Below are positions 17,863 through 26,174 of a stretch of DNA of 39,762 bases, in pieces. The notes under the pieces are model-generated. The model saw only the letters and a program-made list of their open reading frames with translations. It ran no database searches and was not told the origin of the DNA. Position 1 is the stretch's first letter. Every line of letters starts with the position of its first letter. Source of the stretch: Prevotella sp. (lineage in GTDB: Bacteria > Bacteroidota > Bacteroidia > Bacteroidales > Bacteroidaceae); NCBI GenBank assembly GCA_024681705.1, contig JAILAI010000020.1, positions 1 to 39,762 on the forward strand. Reading direction: 5' to 3'. A program made the translations under genes and the position numbers.

Positions 17863-17894
17863 CAAAAGTACGAAGAATCGTTGAGATGTACAAG
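17863..17894 (-). promoter_or_regulatory. Promoter of the S8-xseA-mscS-xseB unit
   Basis: Minus-strand TACTTTTG (17863-17870) with CTTG (17891-17894) 20 bp upstream. The leader is about 45 nt. Confidence 0.7.
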
Positions 17895-18090
17895 TGTTTC
17901 TCGCGAAAAGCGGTTCAAAAAACCTTCAATCTTTCGAAACAACACCCCACTTCGCCTTTCTCCCCTCGCCACTCTGCGTTTTTTCGTTCGCCTTTGTCTA
18001 TTCTTCGCTTTTCTTTGCTTGTATGACGGAAGTCCCGTCTGAAAGTAAAAAATAATTGACGTTTTATTTTTTCTTTTGATTGCTTATTCG

Positions 18091-18098
18091 TACCTTTG
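18091..18098 (+). promoter_or_regulatory. -7 box of the MATE operon, 6 bp before the start codon
   Basis: TACCTTTG fits TAnnTTTG exactly. Its last base is only 6 bp before the ATG at 18105, so the transcript should begin at or within a few bases of the start codon. The T-rich stretch upstream (about 18061-18078) gives no clean TTTG at the expected 19-21 bp spacing. Confidence 0.65.
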
Positions 18099-18104
18099 CA
18101 CCCG

Positions 18105-19457
18105 ATGGATAACAAAAAAGCGACTCTTGAACTAGGCACAAAGCCCGTAGGTAAACTCCTCGTGCAATATGCTATGCCGGCCATCGTGGCGATGGTGGCC
18201 TCATCATTATATAATATGGTGGACAGCATCTTCATTGGTCAGGGGGTGGGTCCGATGGCCATTTCCGGCCTCGCCATCACCTTTCCCTTTATGAACCTGA
18301 GCGGTGCTATCGGCGCGGGTATCGGCGTGGGAGCCTCCACCTACCTATCGGTGAAACTCGGACAGAAAGACTACTCCACCGCACAAAAGATTCTCGGCAA
18401 CTCCATTGTCCTGAAAATCATCACCGGCATCCTCTTCGGAGCCATCTGCCTCGTCTTTCTCGACCCCATCCTGCGCTTTTTCGGAGCTACCGACAACACC
18501 ATTCCGTATGCCCGCGACTACATGGTCATCATCCTTCTGGGCAACGTTTTCACCCATCTCTATTTCGGTATGAACGCTCTATTGCGAGCCGCCTCGAAAC
18601 CGCGACACGCAATGTATGCCACCATCTTCACCGTCGTGCTCAACACGGCCCTCGACCCGCTATTCATCTACACCTTCGGGATGGGCATCCGAGGAGCCGC
18701 TCTGGCCACCATCCTCTCGCAGATGACGGCCCTTTGCTGGCAGATATGGTTGTTCAGCAACCCCAACGAACTGCTCCATTTCAAGCGGGGCATCTACCGC
18801 CTCGACGGCGTTATCATCAAGAACATACTGGCCATCGGCATCTCACCTTTCTCGATGAATGCCTGCGCTTGCATCATCGTCATCTTCATCAACACGGCCC
18901 TCGTGAAGTACGGCGGCGACCTCGCGGTGGGTGCCTATGGCATTGCCAACCGCATCGGCTTCTTGTTCTTCATGATTGTCATGGGTATCAATCAGGGCAT
19001 GCAACCCATTGCCGGCTATAACTACGGTGCCGAACAATACGGTCGCATGATGAAAGTGCTCAACTACTCGATGATAGCGGCCACGCTCATCATGATTGTC
19101 GGTTGGCTCGTTGGCGAACTTGCCCCCTACCCTTGTGCTCGCATGTTCACCACCGACGAGCAACTCATCGACATTGCCATCAGGGGTATCCGCATCAACA
19201 TGATTGCATTCCCGCTCATCGGCTCTCAGGCCGTCATCACGAACTTCTTCCAATCTATCGGCAAAGCGAAGATCAGCATCTTCCTCTCGCTCTCCCGACA
19301 GATGATTTATCTGCTCCCCCTGCTCATCGTCCTGCCCCCCATCATGGGTGTCGACGGCGTATGGGCTGCCCTCCCCGCAAGCGATGCCGTGGCCTTCATA
19401 ACGGCCTGGATCGTGATGTATCGATTTATGAAAAAGCATAAACAATCCTTATCATGA
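18105..19457 (+). CDS. MATE-family multidrug/cation antiporter
   Basis: 450 residues with about twelve hydrophobic segments, the usual MATE size. The start MDNKKATLELGTKPVGKLL and the following MPAIVAMVASSLYNMVDSIFIGQGVG are typical of the bacterial DinF/NorM-like branch. The second half repeats the fold (ANRIGFLFFMIVMGINQGMQPIAGYNYGA). These antiporters export cationic drugs or metabolites using Na+ or H+. A TTG three codons upstream (18096) is in frame but lies inside the -7 box, so the ATG at 18105 is chosen. It overlaps the next gene by 4 bp (ATGA), so the two are translationally coupled. Confidence 0.94.
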   Translation: MDNKKATLELGTKPVGKLLVQYAMPAIVAMVASSLYNMVDSIFIGQGVGPMAISGLAITFPFMNLSGAIGAGIGVGASTYLSVKLGQKDYSTAQKILGNSIVLKIITGILFGAICLVFLDPILRFFGATDNTIPYARDYMVIILLGNVFTHLYFGMNALLRAASKPRHAMYATIFTVVLNTALDPLFIYTFGMGIRGAALATILSQMTALCWQIWLFSNPNELLHFKRGIYRLDGVIIKNILAIGISPFSMNACACIIVIFINTALVKYGGDLAVGAYGIANRIGFLFFMIVMGINQGMQPIAGYNYGAEQYGRMMKVLNYSMIAATLIMIVGWLVGELAPYPCARMFTTDEQLIDIAIRGIRINMIAFPLIGSQAVITNFFQSIGKAKISIFLSLSRQMIYLLPLLIVLPPIMGVDGVWAALPASDAVAFITAWIVMYRFMKKHKQSLS

Positions 19458-20080
19458 AAGAGAACAATACATCTCCACTCCTCATCTGTATTGGCCGGCA
19501 ACTCGGAAGCGGCGGACTATCCGTAGCCAAATTGCTGGCCGAGGAATTTGGTTGCAAGCTCTACGACAAGGAACTCCTCAATCTGGCCGCCAAAGAAAGT
19601 GGATTCTCGGAGAAATTCTTTGAGCAGAACGACGAGCAGAAGGGTTTCCTCAAGTCGCTCTTCCATCTGCATGCGCCCCACGTTGGCGACAACAATTTCT
19701 ACACGAGCCGCTTCTCTCAGGACAGCCTTTTCCAATTTCAGAGCGACGCCATCCGCAAGGCTGCCGAGGAGGGACCTTGCGTCTTCGTGGGCCGTTGTGC
19801 CGACTATGTGCTACGCGACAAGCCCCATCTGTTCCGCATCTTCCTCACGGCCGACATCGAGAAGCGCATCGAAGCCGTTTGCAACCGACGTGAATGCGAC
19901 GAGCAGACCGCACGGAAAATCATCGCCGACAAGGAAAGCGCACGGGCCTCGTTCTACAATTTCTACACTGGGAAGAAGTGGGGACAAGCCGACTCCTACG
20001 ACCTCTGCGTCAACACCTCTCATCTGGGCATCGAGCAGACGGCAAAATTCATCGGCGAGTTCATCGAGCGACACCAATAA
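19454..20080 (+). CDS. Cytidylate-kinase-like P-loop protein
   Basis: 208 residues. It starts with a P-loop, ICIGRQLGSGGLSVAKLLAEE, in the GRxxGSGG form of the cytidylate-kinase-like family, followed by YDKELLNLAAKESG. Further conserved parts are PCVFVGRCADYVLRD, FRIFLTADIEKRIE and a lid-like Arg-rich segment (CNRRECDEQTARKII). It is distinct from true Cmk; the real substrate is unknown to me. The 4-bp overlap with the MATE gene suggests joint expression, which may be only organisational. No signal peptide: cytoplasmic. Confidence 0.88.
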   Translation: MKENNTSPLLICIGRQLGSGGLSVAKLLAEEFGCKLYDKELLNLAAKESGFSEKFFEQNDEQKGFLKSLFHLHAPHVGDNNFYTSRFSQDSLFQFQSDAIRKAAEEGPCVFVGRCADYVLRDKPHLFRIFLTADIEKRIEAVCNRRECDEQTARKIIADKESARASFYNFYTGKKWGQADSYDLCVNTSHLGIEQTAKFIGEFIERHQ

Positions 20081-20131
20081 AACCCAGCATACTCATACAA
20101 AAAACTCATCTACAAAACAACAGATACGCAC

Positions 20132-20632
20132 ATGAAGACCATTGGAATCATCAGCGATACCCACTCCTATTGGGACGAAAAATACCTCTACTATTTCGAA
20201 CCCTGTGACGAGATATGGCACGCGGGCGACATCGGAAGCCTCGAGGTGGCCCAGAAACTAGCCGAATACCGCAAGTTCAGGGCCGTATGCGGCAATTGCG
20301 ACGGTGGCGACCTGCGGCAACTATACCCCGAGACATTGCGTTGGCGATGCGAAGACGTCGACATGCTGATGAAGCACATCGGCGGCTATCCCGGCAACTA
20401 CGACCCGAGCATTCGCGGACAGATAATGGCTCGTCCGCCACAACTATTCATCAGCGGACACTCGCACATCCTGAAGGTGAAGTACGACAAGATGCTGAAC
20501 CTCCTTCACATCAATCCCGGAGCCGCCGGATTACAGGGTTGGCACAAGGACCGCACCATCGTCCGACTGACCATCGAAGGCTCGAAATTCACCGATTGCG
20601 AAGTCATCGCGTTGGGTCCTCCCCGCAAATAA
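20132..20632 (+). CDS. yfcE: YfcE/MJ0936-type metallophosphoesterase
   Basis: 166 residues, typical of small single-domain phosphodiesterases. Metal ligands are readable: D9 and H11 (IISDTH), D33 (HAGDIG), N55 (GNCD), and H110/H112 (GHSH), with the closing INPGAAG. The family hydrolyses model phosphodiesters using Mn2+ or similar; physiological substrates are poorly defined. The histidine region around MKHIGGYPG differs from the THGH form common in YfcE. It starts 51 bp after the kinase-like gene and probably ends that operon. Confidence 0.9.
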   Translation: MKTIGIISDTHSYWDEKYLYYFEPCDEIWHAGDIGSLEVAQKLAEYRKFRAVCGNCDGGDLRQLYPETLRWRCEDVDMLMKHIGGYPGNYDPSIRGQIMARPPQLFISGHSHILKVKYDKMLNLLHINPGAAGLQGWHKDRTIVRLTIEGSKFTDCEVIALGPPRK

Positions 20633-20868
20633 CCGTCGCCAACCGTTTCGCGAGTCGCCAATCGGGTAATAACATTTCTTTACATTTAAGTGGGTAGGTT
20701 TTAACATTATAATTCGAAAATTTTCAACTTCAAAATCCGAAGGCGTGAAATATGCGATTCTCAGCGATTATGCGCAAGTCGCTAACTGTCAATTACTTAC
20801 AAATTCGTCGACAATTTTTTGAGCCGAAATTTCCGCTTTCTTGACAAAAAAATCTAGATTTTTTGCAT

Positions 20869-20951
20869 CAAAAGCGGCAGTTTCGATGAGCAAAAGCGGC
20901 GGTTTCGGTCATCAAAAGCGCCAATTTCGATGATCAAAACTGCCGCTTTTG
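20869..20951 (+). repeat. 22-bp tandem units closed by an inverted unit
   Basis: Three consecutive 22-bp units start at 20870, 20892 and 20914 with the form AAAAGCGSCRRTTTCGRTSA. A fourth is inverted, so that 20869-20883 and 20937-20951 pair perfectly over 15 bp (CAAAAGCGGCAGTTT). The unit resembles the 22-bp AAAAGC/GCTTTT units inside the MITE-like elements at 6674 and 32159. Confidence 0.75.
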
Positions 20952-21047
20952 CTCAAACGACTTTTCGATTGTAATCTCGGAGATAGCAAAAAGGGGATAG
21001 ATATGTGGGTAGTTTTGCCGAAAAATTTGAAGTTTTTTGAAGGCGTT

Positions 21048-21080
21048 TTTTAACACTTACCAGAGGCCGAAGTGTTAAAA
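21048..21080. promoter_or_regulatory. Perfect dyad, possible operator or RNA hairpin
   Basis: TTTTAACACTT (21048-21058) and AAGTGTTAAAA (21070-21080) are exact inverted copies around an 11-base spacer. No T-run follows on either strand, so it is not a standard terminator. It lies about 190 bp upstream of the -7 box of the receptor operon. Confidence 0.5.
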
Positions 21081-21121
21081 TCGCTTCGTCATTGCCGTAG
21101 AATTATCCTTTAAAAAGAATC

Positions 21122-21168
21122 CTATCGTGGATATGGACACGTGTTGAGAGAATGTTTTCCCACGATAG
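21122..21168. promoter_or_regulatory. Dyad upstream of the receptor operon
   Basis: CTATCGTGG (21122-21130) and CCACGATAG (21160-21168) are exact inverted copies. The intervening 29 bases hold the palindrome ACACGTGT at 21136-21143. This could bind a dimeric regulator or fold as RNA. It is about 95 bp upstream of the -7 box at 21261. Confidence 0.45.
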
Positions 21169-21236
21169 ACAACATACTTTGGCGCTCCACATGCGCACTC
21201 AACTTTGCATTCGAAGAATACAAAAGCGTTTAAATG

Positions 21237-21268
21237 CTTGCTATTGTCAGAAAAAAGATGTAACTTTG
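21237..21268 (+). promoter_or_regulatory. Promoter of the TonB-receptor/DUF4249/DUF3943 operon
   Basis: CTTG (21237-21240) and TAACTTTG (21261-21268) are spaced 20 bp. The transcript would start near 21273, leaving about 54 nt before the ATG at 21327. Confidence 0.65.
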
Positions 21269-21326
21269 CAAATTATTTGCGCACGCGCATCTACGCTTGG
21301 CGGCTAATGGCGACGAGTGTTCCAAA

Positions 21327-23534
21327 ATGAATGAATCAACAACCACCGTGTTAGATATATCGCTGAACGCACGCTCACTCTGCCCCACCACCCCGAGGGA
21401 AGAGCGAAGAGGAAAGGGAAGGAACGCCACCTCCCCTCTGCTCCGCTTTGTATTGTGTGTGGTGGTCCTTCTCGCCATGCTTTCCGCTTACGGCCAGAAC
21501 GACTCCATCCATCGACGCGACACGCTCCAGGAGGTGATTGTGACGTCGCATTCGGCCGCCCAGCGTCTCGACGAATTGCAGATAGGCGTGGAACGCGTGA
21601 ACATTCAGACCATGGGGCGTTTGCCGGCTTTGTTCGGTGAGCGCGACGTGGTGAAGAGCGTACAACTGCTTCCCGGCGTGAAGGGCGAAGGCGACGGCGT
21701 GGGCGGATACGAGGTGCGCGGAGGCACATCGAGCCAGAATCTCATCTTGTTGGATGGTGCTGCGGTCTACAACGCCAGCCATCTGATGGGACTCTTCTCG
21801 GCGTTCAACGACGATGCCATTGGCGGTGTGGAACTCTTCAAAGGACTCATGCCGGCCCGCTATGGCGGCGGTTCGTCATCGGTGTTGAACCTGAACTCGC
21901 GCATCGGAGCCACCGACCGACATCACTATAACCTCACTGTTGGTCTGCTATCAGCGAAAGCCGAAGCCGACGGACCGATGGGTCACAACGGCTCGTCCTA
22001 TCTGGTGGCAGGCCGAACATCGTACCTGAACCTCTTCATCAAGGGCATGCGCGACTATAGCAACAACTCCTTGAGTTTCTACGACCTGAACGCACGCCTG
22101 AACTTCAGGTTGGGCGACCACGACCAACTGGGCGTTTCGGCCTTCCGCGGGTACGATATGATTGATGTGGAGAAGATGCTTTCGATGTCGTGGAGCAACA
22201 CCTTCGGCGCCCTCTCGTGGCTCCATCGGTGGAACGCCCAACACTATGCCCTCACGCAATTCGTGGCCAGTGATTACGCCACCAATCACGCCATCGAGGT
22301 GTTCACCATCAACTATAGCATGAAGGGCTACAACCGGCAATACACGCTCCGCCATCAGCAGACGTGGACGTCGCTCAAGCACAACACCATTGGTGCCGGA
22401 CTGGAGTCGACGCTATTGGGACTTCAATCGGCCAGCTGGCGCGTGCGCAACTACAACGAACGCGAGAAACGCGACGCCTGGCTATCGGCTTTGTGGCTTT
22501 CGGACGACGTCGAGATGTTCGGAGGTCGACTGAACCTGTCGGCGGGATTGCGCCTCGACTGCTTCTCGGCCCTCGGCGGCAAACCCTATTATGTGCTCGA
22601 CGAGAAGGGCGATATCGTCGAAACAATGTATCCTTCGAGCGGAAAACTGGTCAAGACCTACGCGCACCTACAACCCCGAGTGAGCATGAACTGGCAGGTG
22701 GTGCCACCCACCCAGCACCGCAACTGGGCAATGACGGCTAGGGCCGGCTACACGAAGGCTACACAACCGGTGCAACCCATCCGCAATAGTTCGATGAGCA
22801 TGCCCTTCGACCGTCTGACAATGGCGAGCAACATCATCAAGCCGCAAGTGGCCGATCAGGTGTCGGCGGGTATCGCTCTGATGACGAACGGCGGCGCCTA
22901 CGACTTCTCGGTCGACGCCTATTGGAAGAAACTCCAGAACGTTTACGACTATCGCGAGGGAAAGACCTTTAACTCGGAGATTGAGATAGAACGGTTGCTG
23001 GCAGGTGGAAAAGGCAGGTCGTGGGGTCTGGAACTGGCTGCCCACAAGAACACGGGGGCGTTGACAGGGTGGATAGCCTACACGCTATCGAAGACGGAAA
23101 ACAAGATTGAGGGCATCATGAACAACCAATGGTACACCGCGCCCAACGATCGTCGTCACGACATATCGGTGGTTGCGATGTACGATCTGTCGGAAAGCTG
23201 GCAACTCTCGGCCGTATGGCGCTACACCACGGGGCAGGCCATGACGGCTCCCTCGGGCAAATACAAGGTGGATGGCGAGACCTACTACTACTACGATCAG
23301 CGAAACGAGAACCGTGCTCCCGACTACCATCGTCTGGACCTGAGTGCTTCGTATACCCGTCAGGGGAAGCGCGCCACCCGTACATGGTCGTTCGGCCTGT
23401 TCAACGCCTATAACCACTACAACCCGTTCTTCGTGCATTTCGAGGAAGACAGCTCGAAGCCGAATGGCACGAAGGCCATCGTCACCTCGCTCTTCGGCAT
23501 TGTGCCGTCGGTAGCGCTGACGGTGAGATATTGA
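21327..23534 (+). CDS. TonB-dependent outer-membrane receptor
   Basis: 735 residues from the ATG at 21327; an in-frame TTG at 21297 would add ten. A hydrophobic signal (LLRFVLCVVVLLAMLSAYGQ) is preceded by an unusually long basic stretch of about 38 residues, so the true start may be further in. The mature chain begins at a TonB-box-like TLQEVIVTS and enters the plug directly (LLPGVKGEGDGVGGYEVRGG, QNLILLDGAAVYN). It has no N-terminal carboxypeptidase-like domain. The barrel runs to a C-terminal aromatic end (VALTVRY). It imports a ligand across the outer membrane with TonB energy. Pairing with a DUF4249 lipoprotein suggests a SusC/D-like couple; the ligand is unknown. Confidence 0.92.
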   Translation: MNESTTTVLDISLNARSLCPTTPREERRGKGRNATSPLLRFVLCVVVLLAMLSAYGQNDSIHRRDTLQEVIVTSHSAAQRLDELQIGVERVNIQTMGRLPALFGERDVVKSVQLLPGVKGEGDGVGGYEVRGGTSSQNLILLDGAAVYNASHLMGLFSAFNDDAIGGVELFKGLMPARYGGGSSSVLNLNSRIGATDRHHYNLTVGLLSAKAEADGPMGHNGSSYLVAGRTSYLNLFIKGMRDYSNNSLSFYDLNARLNFRLGDHDQLGVSAFRGYDMIDVEKMLSMSWSNTFGALSWLHRWNAQHYALTQFVASDYATNHAIEVFTINYSMKGYNRQYTLRHQQTWTSLKHNTIGAGLESTLLGLQSASWRVRNYNEREKRDAWLSALWLSDDVEMFGGRLNLSAGLRLDCFSALGGKPYYVLDEKGDIVETMYPSSGKLVKTYAHLQPRVSMNWQVVPPTQHRNWAMTARAGYTKATQPVQPIRNSSMSMPFDRLTMASNIIKPQVADQVSAGIALMTNGGAYDFSVDAYWKKLQNVYDYREGKTFNSEIEIERLLAGGKGRSWGLELAAHKNTGALTGWIAYTLSKTENKIEGIMNNQWYTAPNDRRHDISVVAMYDLSESWQLSAVWRYTTGQAMTAPSGKYKVDGETYYYYDQRNENRAPDYHRLDLSASYTRQGKRATRTWSFGLFNAYNHYNPFFVHFEEDSSKPNGTKAIVTSLFGIVPSVALTVRY

Positions 23535-23597
23535 AATCTAGAGTATCTAGAAAATCTAGAACATCTAGAGCATCTAGAAAATCTAGAGAATCAAGAG
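23535..23597 (+). repeat. 9-bp tandem repeat at the receptor/DUF4249 junction
   Basis: Seven units of 9 bp with consensus NATCTAGAR begin one base after the receptor stop codon (23532-23534); six carry TCTAGA and the last is TCAAGAG. Because 9 is a multiple of 3, unit gain or loss keeps any reading frame across it. Read in the lipoprotein frame it would give a Lys/Ser/Arg-rich peptide. Confidence 0.9.
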
Positions 23598-23611
23598 AGA
23601 AAAAGAAAAAA

Positions 23612-24505
23612 ATGACAAAAAGAAATATCCCCCAGCAAGCAGCAACGCCCACGCGTCGGGCCCCGCTAACGATGACGATACATCTCGCCATGTTGCTGCT
23701 CCTGGCACTCACCTCTTGCGAGCACGAGATTGATTTCACCTATCTCGAGGGTGACGCAAAGGTGGTGATAGAAGGCTATGTGACCAACGAGGGCGTCTCG
23801 GTGCGCGTTGGCCGCACCACATCGATGACGGCTACCGAGACCCAGCCTCCTATCAGCGACGCCGAGATATGGATAGATTGCGACGATGGAACAAGTGAGC
23901 AGCTGGTTTACAATAGCCAATATGGGGCATACTTCTCGACGACCGGTATGGTTGGACAAGCCGGACACACCTATCACATGAGGGCGTTGGTGGATGGACA
24001 TACCTACGAGGCCTCATCGGACATGCAACAACCCGCACCCATCGACACGGTGTTCTTCAGAAGCATCAAAGTGATGGAAGAGCGCCTATTTCTATTTAGC
24101 CTGAAGGCAAAGGACCCCGATGCCGACGAGCGTAACTTCTTCTGGTACAAGCTGATGCGAGAGAACAAGGACTACCGATGGGGATGCAGATCTGACAGAG
24201 GCGGCGACTACGGATGGTTTGAATACGACATCGCATGCTCAACGGAAAAAGACCTGACGAAAGAGGTGGACGACGACAACGAGGAACCGCTTCACGAAGG
24301 CGACACGCTTCAGCTGATGCTGATGACGACCGACTACGACACCTATGAATATATACAATCGCTTCTGACGAGTGAGCGTACGACTTCCAACCCCATCACC
24401 AACATCAAGGGAGGGGCATTGGGCGTCTTCACCACCGCTAGCATCACGCGGTCAGAACCGCTTGTCTTCCATAAAGACGAGGTGCCGATAGAGAACAAAC
24501 GATGA
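23612..24505 (+). CDS. DUF4249-family outer-membrane lipoprotein
   Basis: 297 residues from the ATG at 23612. An in-frame TTG at 23531, overlapping the receptor stop, would add 27 repeat-encoded residues and is less likely. The lipobox LALTSC places the lipidated Cys at about 36, followed by EHEIDFTYLEGDAKVVIEGYVTN, the usual DUF4249 start. Beta-rich segments follow (ISDAEIWIDCDDG, GHTYHMRALVDGHTYEASS), then a DPD-type region (KAKDPDADERNFFWYKL). DUF4249 proteins are commonly encoded next to TonB receptors in Bacteroidetes and probably help bind the ligand at the surface. An ATG at 23672 is a further alternative start. Confidence 0.85.
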   Translation: MTKRNIPQQAATPTRRAPLTMTIHLAMLLLLALTSCEHEIDFTYLEGDAKVVIEGYVTNEGVSVRVGRTTSMTATETQPPISDAEIWIDCDDGTSEQLVYNSQYGAYFSTTGMVGQAGHTYHMRALVDGHTYEASSDMQQPAPIDTVFFRSIKVMEERLFLFSLKAKDPDADERNFFWYKLMRENKDYRWGCRSDRGGDYGWFEYDIACSTEKDLTKEVDDDNEEPLHEGDTLQLMLMTTDYDTYEYIQSLLTSERTTSNPITNIKGGALGVFTTASITRSEPLVFHKDEVPIENKR

Positions 24506-24568
24506 AGTACAATCCGCGAGCGGGATCAAACGAGGCTCCGCCCGCAGGCTTCGTACAAAGAATATAAA

Positions 24569-26068
24569 ATGAAGAGAGCAATCATCGGACTTTGCATCGC
24601 ATGGATGTGCCTAGCGCACGTCAAAGCCGTAGCATTGGAGAGCGACTCAGTGTGCATGAACGACACGCTTGAGCGATTCTTCAATGCCGATGAGCTGGCG
24701 CCTTACGGCAAGATTGAAACCGACACGCTGAAGCCGCGCCCCTGGATTGCGCTGGGTGAGGTGGCGGCCACCGACCTGCTCAATCACGGCATATGCCGAT
24801 TCATCCTGGACGAACCCTATGCCCACACGTCGCTCCACTCCATTCACGACAACCTGCGTTCGAAACCGAAGTGGGACAACGACTTCTTCTATCTCAACCA
24901 CATGGGGCATCCCTATCAGGGGAACCTCTATTTTAACGCCGCCCGTTCAAACGGCCTCAGCTTCTGGCAATCAGTACCCTACGCCTTTGCCGGGTCGATA
25001 CTATGGGAAATGGCTTGCGAAACCGAACCGCCAGCAATCAACGACTTGGTGACAACAACCTTCTCGGGTGCCTGCATCGGTGAGGTGGCCAATCGGCTTT
25101 CGGGGTGTATTCTCAAGGATAGCGACCGGGGTGCCAAACGATTCGTACGAGAGGCGGCTGCGGCACTTATCAATCCGCTACAAGGCTTCAACAGACTGGT
25201 GAGCGGTAGAATGTGGAAGGTGAGGCGGCTCTCACCAGAGGAAGCGGAAGGAAACAACGCGAAGTTCACCGTCACATTGGGCGATCGTTATCTGACGCAT
25301 ACAGGGCAACTCGACGATGGACGACAGAATGCCTTCGTGGCTTTCTCGATGGAATATGGAACAGCTGCCGATGGCGAGAACCATTCGCGGCCCTACGACT
25401 ACTTCACCTTCGACACGGAACTATCGCTCAGCCCAAACCAGCCGCTCATGTCGCGCATGCACATCACCGGACGTCTGCTCAGTCGACAACAAGGTAGCCA
25501 CGGGGAGATAGGCCTCTATCAGCATTTCCGCTACGACGAAGCCCGACTAGAGGATAAGCAAGTCGAATCGCCTTTCCCCATTGGCGAGATGGTTTCGGTG
25601 GGTCCAGGCGCCATCTGGGTTTGGCCACATCTGTTTCCAAAAGTGTCGATGGACCAGCACGTCTTTGTCAATGGCGTCGCCATGGGAGCCATCGAGAGCG
25701 ACTACTACTCGTTTGGCGACCGCACGTACAATCTGGGAAGTGGGTTCTCTGCCTCCACACGAAGCCGATTAGATTGGCAGAACGTAGGAAGCATCGAGTT
25801 GCAAACACGCTACCTGCATCTGTTCACGTGGAAGGGATACGAGAAGAAAGACCTGACCGATGTGGACCCGCTGACCCTAAACGCACAGGGCGACCATAGT
25901 AATGCCCGTCTGTTCTCTGCCAGACTCAAGGCAGCCATTCACATGACGAAGACTCTTGCCCTCTCGCTTGACGCCACATATACAACGCGTCACACGCACT
26001 ACAAATACTTCCCCAACCGACAAGCCGACGGCTACGAATATCGGGCCGCATTGTCGTGGGTTTTCTAA
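24569..26068 (+). CDS. DUF3943-family probable outer-membrane protein
   Basis: 499 residues. A signal peptide (1-20, ending HVKA) is followed by NHMGHPYQGNLYFNAARSNG and a helical WQSVPYAFAGSILWEMACETEPP region, which I recognise as the DUF3943 core. Later, aromatic and beta-rich alternating segments end in YRAALSWVF, typical of an outer-membrane barrel C-terminus. Function is not established. It follows the DUF4249 gene by 63 bp and is probably co-transcribed, completing a receptor/lipoprotein/barrel set. Confidence 0.82.
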   Translation: MKRAIIGLCIAWMCLAHVKAVALESDSVCMNDTLERFFNADELAPYGKIETDTLKPRPWIALGEVAATDLLNHGICRFILDEPYAHTSLHSIHDNLRSKPKWDNDFFYLNHMGHPYQGNLYFNAARSNGLSFWQSVPYAFAGSILWEMACETEPPAINDLVTTTFSGACIGEVANRLSGCILKDSDRGAKRFVREAAAALINPLQGFNRLVSGRMWKVRRLSPEEAEGNNAKFTVTLGDRYLTHTGQLDDGRQNAFVAFSMEYGTAADGENHSRPYDYFTFDTELSLSPNQPLMSRMHITGRLLSRQQGSHGEIGLYQHFRYDEARLEDKQVESPFPIGEMVSVGPGAIWVWPHLFPKVSMDQHVFVNGVAMGAIESDYYSFGDRTYNLGSGFSASTRSRLDWQNVGSIELQTRYLHLFTWKGYEKKDLTDVDPLTLNAQGDHSNARLFSARLKAAIHMTKTLALSLDATYTTRHTHYKYFPNRQADGYEYRAALSWVF

Positions 26069-26170
26069 TACGAGAAACAAACATCGTGGGTTTTCCAAAT
26101 CGGGGAAAAACAAATTGTTGTTGGTTTTCTAAATCGGAAAGACAAAAGGAATATCGTCTGGTTTTGATGA
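26054..26170. repeat. Degenerate short repeat over the DUF3943 gene end
   Basis: Copies of KKGGTTTTCYAAATCGG-like sequence start at about 26056, 26086 and 26120, with a weak fourth near 26156. Spacing is irregular (30-36 bp). The first copy includes the DUF3943 stop codon. The gap to the convergent CotH gene holds nothing else. Confidence 0.45.
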
Positions 26171-26174
26171 AATC

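Larger units (their letters stand above)
20633..21326. other. 694-bp structured non-coding region
   Basis: No credible gene lies here. It holds an 18-bp palindrome AAAAAATCTAGATTTTTT (20847-20864), a 22-bp tandem array ending in an inverted unit (20869-20951), a dyad with perfect 11-bp arms (21048-21058 and 21070-21080), a second dyad with 9-bp arms (21122-21130 and 21160-21168), and the promoter of the receptor operon (21237-21268). The left part may hold the end of the MATE operon transcript, but no standard terminator is seen. Confidence 0.6.

Noticed and set aside
20870..20935. CRISPR array suspected from the 22-bp units
   Set aside because: The units are directly adjacent with no spacers.
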